Below are positions 1-5,833 of a stretch of DNA of 7,312 nucleotides, one piece after another. The stretch comes from Myxococcales bacterium (GTDB lineage: Bacteria; Myxococcota_A; Polyangia; Fen-1088): the NCBI GenBank assembly GCA_003161835.1, contig PMNO01000119.1:2165-9476 (forward strand), written 5' to 3'. The notes beneath the pieces were generated by a model. It ran no database searches. It worked only from the letters and a program-made list of their open reading frames with translations, and was not told where the DNA came from. Numbering within the stretch: the first letter of the stretch is position 1; every line of letters begins with the position of its first letter. A program made the translations under genes and the position numbers.

Positions 1-690
1 TCCGCCACCGGACAGGGGATCGTCCACTGCATCACGGAGTGGGCCCGCGATCGGCATTTCGACCTGAACGGCGCCACGTTCTCGGTACAGGGGTTCGGCA
101 ACGTCGGCTCCAACGCCTCCAAGATCCTCGCGCGCACGGGCGCGTCCCTGGTCGCGACGGGTGACTGGAAGGGCTACATCGTCAACAGCGACGGCATCAA
201 CCCCTACAAACTCAGCGAATATGTGACGCGGACCGGGTCCGTGGTCGGCTATCCGGGCGCGCGCGCGATCACCCGCGAGGAATTTTTCGGCACGCCGGTG
301 GACATTTTCATCCCAGCCGCGCTGGAGCTGGAAGTGGGTGTGGCCGAGGCCAAGGCGCTGGCGTGCAAGGTGATTGTCGAGGGCGCCAATGGCCCCACCG
401 ACAGCGCCGCGGAGCCGATCCTGGCGGAGAAGGGCATCGTGGTGATTCCCGACATCCTGGCCAATTCGGGGGGCGTGGTTGTCAGCTACTACGAATGGCT
501 ACAAAACAAGCGATCCGAACGATGGGATCTCGAAGAGGTGGAAGAGCGGCTGGCCAAGCGCATGAAGCGCACCTATCTGGCGGTCACCGAATACGCGGCC
601 ATGAAGAAATGCGACTGGCGCAACGCCGCGCTCTGCATCGCGCTCGACCGCATCGGCAAGGCTTACAGCGAGCGGGGCATATTTCCTTGA
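1..690 (+). CDS. Glu/Leu/Phe/Val dehydrogenase, C-terminal part (5' truncated)
   Basis: This is the nucleotide-binding half of an amino-acid dehydrogenase, most likely glutamate dehydrogenase, which interconverts glutamate with 2-oxoglutarate and ammonium in the cytoplasm using NAD(P). The frame is open from the first base and runs 229 codons to TGA. The visible part begins at SATGQG, equivalent to the family's R-A-T-G-x-G at the start of the coenzyme domain. The dinucleotide-binding loop GFGNVGS is at residues 31-37. Further on come a PAALE stretch, VEGANGPT, IPDILANSGGVVVSYYEW and a helical tail ending GIFP, all typical of the family. The N-terminal substrate-binding domain with the catalytic lysine lies left of the window, so glutamate specificity cannot be checked directly, and NAD versus NADP preference is unclear. 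It converges on the rhomboid gene, with 32 bases between the two stop codons. Confidence 0.93.
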   Translation, partial: SATGQGIVHCITEWARDRHFDLNGATFSVQGFGNVGSNASKILARTGASLVATGDWKGYIVNSDGINPYKLSEYVTRTGSVVGYPGARAITREEFFGTPVDIFIPAALELEVGVAEAKALACKVIVEGANGPTDSAAEPILAEKGIVVIPDILANSGGVVVSYYEWLQNKRSERWDLEEVEERLAKRMKRTYLAVTEYAAMKKCDWRNAALCIALDRIGKAYSERGIFP

Positions 691-722
691 CAGAATGCTG
701 AGGCGGTTCAGACCGACCGCTG

Positions 723-1484
723 CTATGCGCTGCGTCCGCGCAGCAACAGATGCGCCTGAACCAGTCGCGGGTTCTGGAAGAGCTTCACCAGGAGCGCGCC
801 CGCCGCGAATCCCCCGATGTGGGCCCACACGGCCACCCCGGTCGACACCTTCGATCCGAGCGACGTGATCTGAGGCAACCCCTCCAGCAGCTGCATCCCC
901 ATCCAAAAAAGCAACATCATCCAAGCCGGCACGGCGATGACCCGAATGAAGATGAACAGAAACACGAGGATATTCACGCGCACGCGGGGATAAAGGACGA
1001 GATAGGCGCCGAGCACGCCCGAGATCGCACCCGAAGCCCCCACCATGGGTACGATCGACCCGGGATCGATCGCTATCTGCGCGGCCGCCGCGGCCAGCCC
1101 GCACAGAAGGTAGAAGACCACGAATCGGAAGCGCCCCATGCTGTCCTCGACGTTGTTCCCGAAGATCCACAGGAACAGTCCGTTGCCGAGCAGGTGCCCC
1201 CAACCACCGTGCAGGAACATCGACGTTATCGGGGTCAAGATGTTGCGCGCCTCCGCGTCCACCAGGCACGCCATGCCGCTCCCCAGCGCGAAGCCCGCGC
1301 CGACGCGGGCGCGGCCCGTGATCTCGCCGGGAATCATGCCCCAGTTGCACACGCTGGCCGCCAGGAGGCTCGGATCCAGGCCCGCACCCTGCGCGAACAA
1401 CCACGTCGCCACCAGGGCCCCGAGCAGCAGCACGGTGACCAGCGGAAAGCGCAGGGTGGGGTTGTCGTCGCTGATGGGGATCAT
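723..1484 (-). CDS. Rhomboid family intramembrane serine protease
   Basis: This encodes a 253-residue polytopic inner-membrane protein that would cleave other membrane proteins within or near their transmembrane segments. The catalytic GASG motif is present with Ser151, and the partner histidine is His222 in AHIGGFAAG of the last membrane segment, giving the rhomboid Ser-His dyad. His97 and Asn101 in the HLLGN stretch of the second segment match the conserved oxyanion-hole residues. Hydrophobic segments lie near residues 12-32, 94-110, 119-139, 146-165, 170-197 and 215-235, the usual six-helix core. The ATG at 1484 was chosen because it overlaps the stop of the upstream LOG-like gene (ATGA) and has GAGAGG about 10 bases upstream. 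The frame stays open further upstream, but that extension is Arg/Gly-rich and only mirrors the other gene. Translational coupling with the upstream gene is likely. The substrate is unknown. Confidence 0.93.
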   Translation of the reverse strand: MIPISDDNPTLRFPLVTVLLLGALVATWLFAQGAGLDPSLLAASVCNWGMIPGEITGRARVGAGFALGSGMACLVDAEARNILTPITSMFLHGGWGHLLGNGLFLWIFGNNVEDSMGRFRFVVFYLLCGLAAAAAQIAIDPGSIVPMVGASGAISGVLGAYLVLYPRVRVNILVFLFIFIRVIAVPAWMMLLFWMGMQLLEGLPQITSLGSKVSTGVAVWAHIGGFAAGALLVKLFQNPRLVQAHLLLRGRSA

Positions 1485-1984
1485 CGTTTCGCCGCCTCTC
1501 CCACGGCCGCGAAGGCCAGGCCTACGGCTTCGGCGGCGCTGGAAGCGCGTGGCGCATTTGGTACTACACCCTCGATTTCGAAGTGCCAGGAACCGACCAG
1601 CACCACGGGTTTTTGCGCTTTGAGGGCCAGGGCTATCTCCGACAACGTCCCAAAACCGCCCCCAATGGCGATGACCGCGTCGCTGGCGCAGACGTTCAAC
1701 CAGTTGCGCGCCTCGCCGAGGCCAGTGAAGAGCGCGATGTCGATGAAGGGGTTTGGCGGCGATTCCCGCGCGCTCGTGCCTGGCAGGATGCCAATCGTCA
1801 GCCCGGCTATTTCCCGGGCGCCCGCGGCCGCGGCTTCCATGACGCCACCCCGGCCCCCGCACAACAGAACCCCGCCGCGCTCGGCGATCCCACGCCCGAT
1901 GGCCCGGGCCATTTGCGCGGTTTGCGGATCACAGGCGGCGGGCCCCATGACGCCGATGACGATTCGATGTGTGCGCGCCGGCAT
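1481..1984 (-). CDS. LOG-like / TIGR00725 family nucleotide-binding Rossmann protein
   Basis: This is a 167-residue cytoplasmic protein of the SLOG/LOG superfamily, related to the proteins once misnamed 'lysine decarboxylase' that include cytokinin-riboside-monophosphate phosphoribohydrolases. The fold signatures are visible. An N-terminal strand (IVIGVMGP) is followed by LLCGGRGGVMEAAAAGA at residues 41-57 and an ILPGTS segment at 66-71. The hallmark phosphate-binding turn is GGGFGTLSE at 108-116, the TIGR00725-type variant of the PGGxGTxxE motif, with the acidic residue kept. The length of about 160 residues is normal for this subgroup. The subgroup's activity is not established, so phosphoribohydrolase activity is only a possibility. 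The start is ATG 1984; no strong Shine-Dalgarno precedes it. It is the first gene of a two-gene unit with the rhomboid protease and overlaps it by 4 bases. Confidence 0.88.
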   Translation of the reverse strand: MPARTHRIVIGVMGPAACDPQTAQMARAIGRGIAERGGVLLCGGRGGVMEAAAAGAREIAGLTIGILPGTSARESPPNPFIDIALFTGLGEARNWLNVCASDAVIAIGGGFGTLSEIALALKAQKPVVLVGSWHFEIEGVVPNAPRASSAAEAVGLAFAAVGEAAKR

Positions 1985-2076
1985 GTCCGCGGGAGCTTAG
2001 CAGCAGCGCAAAGCAGTGGGCAGCCGCGCAAGCCGCGTAACCAACCCGAGGCTCGCACCGTAACGTCGGCATCAAC
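1985..2076. promoter_or_regulatory. Divergent intergenic region between LOG-like and DUF1223 genes
   Basis: These 92 bases separate two divergent starts and so should hold promoters for both directions. I see no convincing -35/-10 pair on either strand. A short direct repeat, AGCCGCG at 2022-2028 and again at 2031-2037 (9-base period), is the only notable substructure. Neither flanking start has a clear Shine-Dalgarno. The promoter role is inferred from layout only. Confidence 0.4.
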
Positions 2077-2961
2077 ATGAAGCGTTTGCAGACATTGCGA
2101 GCCGCAGGGGGGATGTGGTTGTTTGTGCTTTCGGCGCCAGCCGGCTGCAGCGCTTGGGCGAACGCCGCGCCCGGTGCCTCGCCGAGCGGGGGGGCCGTGC
2201 TGGTCGAGCTGTTCACCTCGCAGGGGTGCAGCTCGTGTCCGGCGGCGGACGCGTTGATCGCCGACCTGCCGCGCCTGGGCTTTGGACGCGATCGCGTGGT
2301 CCCGCTGACATTTCACGTCGACTACTGGGACGATCTGGGGTGGAAGGATCCATTCGCCTCTCCGGCCTTCACGACCCGGCAGCGGAGATATACGCGGGCT
2401 GGCGTCCTGCTGACGCCCGCGGGCGACCACGGCATCAGCGGCGCGTACACGCCTCAGATGGTGGTCGGCGGCACCGTCCACTTCTCGGGAGCGCGGCGCG
2501 ACGTTGCGGTGGCAGAGATCCAACGGGCGGCGGCGATGCCTGCCCCGGTCATCTTGCTCGCTGAGGCCACCAGCGACGGCGACCACGCGCTCGTCACGGC
2601 GCGCCTGCTGCCTGCGAAGACGGTGGGGGCGGCGGCGCTCGGGCCAGCACGGGAGGCTGGCCAGGCGGTTGCGACGGCGTCAAAGGATCCTGCGCTGCTG
2701 ACCGTCGCGCTGGCCATGAGGAGCGCGCGCACCCGGGTGACGCGAGGGGAAAACGGGGGTGAAACCCTGAACGAGGCGGCCATTGTCCGCGTGCTGTCCG
2801 ATCCGGTGCCGATCGACTCGGGGACCGATACCCCAATTCGCGTCTCGTTGGCGAAACCCAGCGATCTCGCCTGGAAGGACGTCGAACTCGCGGCCTTCGT
2901 CCAGTCGGCCACGAGCCTGCGGGTGCTCGCCGCGCGCGCCGTCACGATCACGCCCCGCTGA
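2077..2961 (+). CDS. Exported DUF1223 (thioredoxin-like) protein
   Basis: This encodes a 294-residue exported protein of the DUF1223 family. Residues 1-30 form a signal peptide: basic start MKRLQTLR, hydrophobic core near 12-22, and a likely signal peptidase I site after ANA30. The Cys24 context PAGC is a poor lipobox. The mature protein begins with the family's thioredoxin-like fold: VLVELFTSQGCSSCPAAD at 41-58 with a CxxC pair, Cys51 and Cys54. Next come FHVDYWDDLGWKDPF (79-93) and GAYTPQMVVGG (122-132), both hallmark DUF1223 blocks. The C-terminal half is a less conserved beta-rich region. A periplasmic thiol-disulfide role is a reasonable inference from the CxxC and fold, but no substrate or activity is established. 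The start at ATG 2077 suits the signal peptide, although no Shine-Dalgarno is evident. It converges on the ZnuA-like gene, with only 9 bases between the stops. Confidence 0.9.
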   Translation: MKRLQTLRAAGGMWLFVLSAPAGCSAWANAAPGASPSGGAVLVELFTSQGCSSCPAADALIADLPRLGFGRDRVVPLTFHVDYWDDLGWKDPFASPAFTTRQRRYTRAGVLLTPAGDHGISGAYTPQMVVGGTVHFSGARRDVAVAEIQRAAAMPAPVILLAEATSDGDHALVTARLLPAKTVGAAALGPAREAGQAVATASKDPALLTVALAMRSARTRVTRGENGGETLNEAAIVRVLSDPVPIDSGTDTPIRVSLAKPSDLAWKDVELAAFVQSATSLRVLAARAVTITPR

Positions 2962-2970
2962 GGCGCGGGA

Positions 2971-3897
2971 TCACTTCGTCGCGGCCAGCGCCGTCACGAT
3001 GGCGTCTATCAAGTCGGTGTAGGTGCGAATGGAGGACATGGCTCCGACGTCCGATGGTAAGGCCACGACGCGCGCACCCGTCTCGCGCCCGATGATGTTG
3101 GCCAGCGCGCTCGGGTAAAAGCTCTCCAGCACGATGAGCTTGGCCCCCTGCTGTTTCATCAGCTGGATCAATTGCGCGGTGTGGTTGGCGGTCGGCGGAA
3201 TGCCGGGCTTGGGTTCGATGTAACCGATCTCGTTCAGCCCCAGCCAGGCGGCCACGTACGACCAGCTCTTGTGGTACGTGACCAGCTTTTGCCCCTTCAG
3301 GCGCGCGACGCTGGGCGCCCATTCGGATCCCTTCTTGCGTAAACGATCCGCGAAACTCCGAGCGCGACTTTCAAATTCCGCGCCGCCCGCGGGATCGAGG
3401 GCCGTGAACCGTTTCGCCAGCAGGTGCGCGATGGCCAGCGCGTTGTCGGGTGGAATCCAGTAGTGCGGGTTGCCCATGGGATGAACGTCGCCCATGGCCC
3501 GCAGTTGGTCCGCCGGAATGTTCGGGATATCGCGCACCCCGATGGCCGACGACGCGTCGATATTGCCGGGCTGCCCGGTCTGGATCTTCGCGTTGCGCGA
3601 CTGCTGCACGAGCGGCGGCAGCCACCCGACTTCCAGATCCAGGCCCACGTAGATCAGCGCGTCCGCTCGATTCAACGCCAGCACCAGCGATGGCTTGGCC
3701 TGTACGAAGTGCGGATCCTGATAGCCGTGTGACAGCGGTTCGACATCGACGCGAGGCCCTCCGACCTCGCGGGCGAGATCCGCCAAGGTTTCGATGGATG
3801 CGACCACGCGCAGCTTCGCGTCCGCGCGGCCGGGACATCCGATGAGAATCGCCGCGACGGCCGCGACCGAGAACAACTTGATCGATTTCATGGTCAT
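2971..3897 (-). CDS. Metal (probably zinc) ABC transporter substrate-binding protein, ZnuA-like
   Basis: This encodes a 308-residue periplasmic metal-binding protein of the ZnuA/TroA family (cluster A-I), which captures Zn2+ or Mn2+ for an ABC importer. An N-terminal signal carries LIGC at residues 18-21, a good lipobox with Cys21, so it is probably a lipoprotein. ADA27 could alternatively serve signal peptidase I. Candidate metal ligands sit where the family has them: His63 in DPH, His145 in NPHYW (His139 is nearby), His209 in TYHKSW, and Asp283 near the C-terminus. Glu228 and Glu258 also fall in conserved stretches. The His/Asp-rich mobile loop of classical ZnuA is missing, so zinc over manganese is judged from context. 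It is the last gene of its unit: its ATG lies 11 bases after the stop of the outer-membrane gene. ATG 3897 or the ATG two codons later could be the start. No permease or ATPase gene follows. Confidence 0.9.
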   Translation of the reverse strand: MTMKSIKLFSVAAVAAILIGCPGRADAKLRVVASIETLADLAREVGGPRVDVEPLSHGYQDPHFVQAKPSLVLALNRADALIYVGLDLEVGWLPPLVQQSRNAKIQTGQPGNIDASSAIGVRDIPNIPADQLRAMGDVHPMGNPHYWIPPDNALAIAHLLAKRFTALDPAGGAEFESRARSFADRLRKKGSEWAPSVARLKGQKLVTYHKSWSYVAAWLGLNEIGYIEPKPGIPPTANHTAQLIQLMKQQGAKLIVLESFYPSALANIIGRETGARVVALPSDVGAMSSIRTYTDLIDAIVTALAATK

Positions 3898-3908
3898 GCT
3901 CGTTTCAG

Positions 3909-5153
3909 CTAGTAGGGGTGTGCGCCGTGCGCGCCCAGCGATACTTCGGTTTGAAAGAAGGCAACGGTGGAGCTAGGAATCGACGGACCCGCGATCTCCT
4001 GCGCATACAGTCGGAACCGCGAGAACTCGCTGGGAGCGAAGGTCAGCGACGCCGCCCACCCCGTGCGACGAGGCATCGTGTCTCCCGCCGGTAGCCCGAC
4101 CAGATCGAATCGCCCCCCCACCATCCAGCGCCGCGCCACCTGCACGACGGCCTCGGTGTACCCCGCGCCCTCGGTTGGCCCGCCGTCTCCAACCGCACGC
4201 AGGAACCACTCGGTCGTCCACTGAAGGCTCGCGTACGTCAGCGCGACGTTGGCGGGTTTCCACCGGTACGTGAGATCGCCCCCAGACAACCAGGTCCGAG
4301 CCGCCCGGGTTCCACCCGCCGGGCAAACCACCGCGTTCACGCAATCGAACAATCGGCCGGTCGCGGCATTGAGGCCCAGCATGAGGGAAGCGTTCTCGGT
4401 CACGTCCCAGTACTGCTCCAGCACCGCGGCATAGGTCAGATTGGCGGGGTCGCGCCGGCCTCCACCCCCGAACGTGGCGACCACCTGCCCGGGAGGGTCG
4501 GGCGCGTCCAGGCTGAAGGCTTCGAGGTAGAGCGTCGCGAACCAGGGCAGAGGCAACAAGACCGACGCCTGAGCTCCCGGGCCGCGCATCCCGTCGGCAC
4601 CGAACAGCAGCGAGGTGAACAGGGGCCGGCGCGTGAAGTTCTGCAGGTGCAAATGTTGGGTGTTGTTCCGGCCCATCTGCGAGCGGAAGCTGCCGGCCTT
4701 GGCCTGCAGGTTCCAGGGAAGCGAGGTGGTGACCAGATACGCTTCCTCCACCTCGATGCCCGAAAGATTTGGGATGGTCAGAAATACCGCGCCTTCCAGG
4801 TAGGGATCGATCGCGGACGCAAAGGCGAGCTCGACCTCCTGCATGCCGAACCCTTCGTGATCCACGCTGGGATCGTCGCCCGCGGGCGGCAGCGAGGCCG
4901 CGGCGAAGTCGGCGGCCCGCCGGCCGTAGTACCCGAAGGTTCCGTCGAAGATCACCGACATGGCGGGGTTCATCAGGCTGGAACCCGGACGGCGCGCGGA
5001 CTGTTGCAAGGGAGCCACCGGCGCCGGGGAATCGGGCGGCACCACGGCCACGGCGCCCGCGGCGTCCTGCTGAATGGCCTTTTCCAGCTCGGAAGGCGAG
5101 GCCTGTTGTTGCATGAATAGTAAGAAGAACGGCGTAGCGATCGATGCGACCAT
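3909..5153 (-). CDS. Porin-like outer-membrane protein of the 'zinc-regulated outer membrane receptor' type
   Basis: This encodes a 414-residue predicted outer-membrane beta-barrel. After a hydrophobic N-terminus (about 1-18) and a Pro/Ala/Gln-rich linker (30-56), the rest alternates short amphipathic strands with turns, and the C-terminal region ends in an aromatic residue (Tyr414). The block KAGSFRSQMGRNNTQHLHLQ (152-171), then RRPLFTSLLFGADGMRGPG, resembles the conserved core of proteins annotated as zinc-regulated TonB-dependent receptors. The C-terminal SLGAHGAHPY also recalls that group. The match is from memory of the family pattern, not a search. No plug domain or TonB box is visible, and 414 residues is too short for a normal TonB-dependent receptor. 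The start at ATG 5153 is chosen because AAGGGAG lies 5 bases upstream. A GTG at 5216 would add 21 residues, including the basic N-region that the signal otherwise lacks. The neighbouring ZnuA-like gene supports a metal-uptake role. Confidence 0.8.
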   Translation of the reverse strand: MVASIATPFFLLFMQQQASPSELEKAIQQDAAGAVAVVPPDSPAPVAPLQQSARRPGSSLMNPAMSVIFDGTFGYYGRRAADFAAASLPPAGDDPSVDHEGFGMQEVELAFASAIDPYLEGAVFLTIPNLSGIEVEEAYLVTTSLPWNLQAKAGSFRSQMGRNNTQHLHLQNFTRRPLFTSLLFGADGMRGPGAQASVLLPLPWFATLYLEAFSLDAPDPPGQVVATFGGGGRRDPANLTYAAVLEQYWDVTENASLMLGLNAATGRLFDCVNAVVCPAGGTRAARTWLSGGDLTYRWKPANVALTYASLQWTTEWFLRAVGDGGPTEGAGYTEAVVQVARRWMVGGRFDLVGLPAGDTMPRRTGWAASLTFAPSEFSRFRLYAQEIAGPSIPSSTVAFFQTEVSLGAHGAHPY

Positions 5154-5158
5154 GTGAG

Positions 5159-5165
5159 CTCCCTT
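5159..5165 (-). promoter_or_regulatory. Ribosome binding site for the porin-like gene
   Basis: AAGGGAG on the minus strand lies 5 bases upstream of ATG 5153. It is the clearest Shine-Dalgarno in the window and decides between this start and the upstream in-frame GTG at 5216, whose GGGAG sits too close to it. Confidence 0.65.
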
Positions 5166-5190
5166 GAAAGACGACGCGGCAGAGGAAGGG

Positions 5191-5209
5191 GGCGCGATCG
5201 CGTCGCGCC
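5191..5209. repeat. Perfect 7-bp inverted repeat (hairpin) between His/Cys gene and porin-like gene
   Basis: The arms GGCGCGA and TCGCGCC are exact reverse complements separated by a 5-base loop. The repeat lies in the 102-base gap between the two genes, about 38 bases upstream of the porin-like start. In the transcript it would form a strong GC hairpin with no U-run after it, so it does not look like an intrinsic terminator. It could stabilise the downstream message, set relative expression, or be a chance product of GC-rich sequence. Confidence 0.5.
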
Positions 5210-5255
5210 GACACACTCCCGGCCAGCAAGAGGAAAAAGGAAACGAGCGGGCTGA

Positions 5256-5702
5256 CTACGCGCGGGGAGGAGAGGTCTTGGGCGCGAGCCGATACGGCGC
5301 AACGGCCGAGGCGGCCACCACGGCGCTCGGGAAGTCGACCCCGTCCGCACAAGGTCCCGGCCCGACGGTGGGATCCAGATAAGACCGGTGCGTCAGATTG
5401 CGAAAGGCAGCGCCGGAGCAGTGATCGTGCTCATCGGCCGCAGCCACCGGAACCGTGCCCACGCGCGCCACCCATCCGGCGCTGGCGAAGGATCCGAGTG
5501 TGGCTTGGGAGCCGACCGCGGCGGCCGTGTCCGCGCGCAGGTGCACGGATTCGCCGTGCTCGGCGCAGGTCACATGTTGAACGAGCGCCCGGTGCGCGAG
5601 CGCCGAGACCTGCGCCAACAAACACGCGTACGCGACCACCGCCACGCCCAGGCGGCGCTTCGAACCGCGTAATCCCCACGTCCCGCGCAACATCTCTCTC
5701 AT
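5256..5702 (-). CDS. Small exported His/Cys-rich protein of unknown function (first gene of metal module)
   Basis: This is a 148-residue predicted exported protein with no family I can name. A basic start (residues 6-17, several Arg/Lys) is followed by a hydrophobic segment at 19-36 ending SALA, a plausible signal peptidase I site. The mature protein would then begin HRALVQHVTCAEHGE, with His37, His43, Cys46, His49 and His54 clustered. A second cluster, DEHDHC at 90-95, adds two His, acidic residues and Cys95; His105 and Cys118 follow. This spacing suggests binding of a soft or borderline metal such as zinc or copper, but that is inference. The C-terminus LAPKTSPPRA is Pro/Lys-rich and looks like a conserved tail. 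The start is ATG 5702, with a G-run 7 bases upstream; an in-frame ATG three codons later and a TTG at 5732 are alternatives. It is first in the unit with the porin-like and ZnuA-like genes, supporting a role in metal handling. Confidence 0.72.
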   Translation of the reverse strand: MREMLRGTWGLRGSKRRLGVAVVAYACLLAQVSALAHRALVQHVTCAEHGESVHLRADTAAAVGSQATLGSFASAGWVARVGTVPVAAADEHDHCSGAAFRNLTHRSYLDPTVGPGPCADGVDFPSAVVAASAVAPYRLAPKTSPPRA

Positions 5703-5833
5703 TGACGTACCCCCCGGTGCCGCCCGGGTCAAGTGACGACCACCCCGGATCTACCCCGGGTGGTTTGGGCTAGCCGCCACCGGCACCTTCCGGCACGCCA
5801 ACGGCGAACACGTGGCCTGGTAGGGAACGCGGC
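5703..5833 (-). promoter_or_regulatory. Upstream region of the metal module, with ACCCCGG repeats
   Basis: This 131-base gap follows the dnaE stop and precedes the His/Cys gene, so it should hold the module's promoter. On the plus strand ACCCCGG occurs at 5742-5748 and 5753-5759. The second copy forms the near-palindrome ACCC-C-GGGT (5753-5761), and a related CCCGGGT lies at 5723-5729. CCACCC/GGGTGG arms also flank the pair. These may form an operator. The minus strand has TTGACC with TACGTC 17 bases on, a -35-like box with a poor -10 that would start transcription at or beyond the ATG. No AT-rich Zur-type palindrome and no clear dnaE terminator are seen. Confidence 0.4.

Noticed and set aside
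703..720. Inverted repeat GCGGT...ACCGC between the convergent dehydrogenase and rhomboid stops
   Set aside because: The stem is only 5 bp with an 8-base loop and no T-run on either side, so an intrinsic terminator cannot be supported.
729..744. GCTGCG/CGCAGC 6-bp hairpin at the end of the rhomboid gene
   Set aside because: It lies within the coding sequence for the Arg-rich C-terminus and has no U-tract. It is likely a by-product of codon composition.
499..1404. A 301-codon minus-strand frame crossing the dehydrogenase end and the rhomboid gene
   Set aside because: It spans the ends of two well-supported convergent genes and encodes Arg/Gly-rich sequence with no recognisable domain.
1482..1862. 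N-terminal extension of the rhomboid frame up to 1862
   Set aside because: The extra 126 residues are Arg/Gly/His-rich and antiparallel in character to nothing known. They coincide with the LOG-like coding region, and the ATG at 1484 has an overlap start and a Shine-Dalgarno.
750..2000. A 416-codon plus-strand open frame opposite the rhomboid and LOG-like genes
   Set aside because: Its translation is low-complexity, rich in Arg, His, Pro and Gln, with no family motif. It lies antisense to two genes with intact catalytic motifs and is a typical GC-rich shadow.
3973..5352. A 459-codon minus-strand frame overlapping the porin-like gene
   Set aside because: Arg/Gly-rich sequence without motifs. 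The competing frame has a signal segment, barrel-like strands, family-like blocks and a good ribosome binding site.
5710..5736. TTGACC-N17-TACGTC as the promoter of the metal module
   Set aside because: The -10 is weak, and transcription would begin at or past the chosen ATG. It is kept only as a remark, not as a called promoter.
5703..5833. Zur/Fur box upstream of the metal module
   Set aside because: No AT-rich palindrome resembling known Zur or Fur sites is visible. The region is GC-rich throughout.
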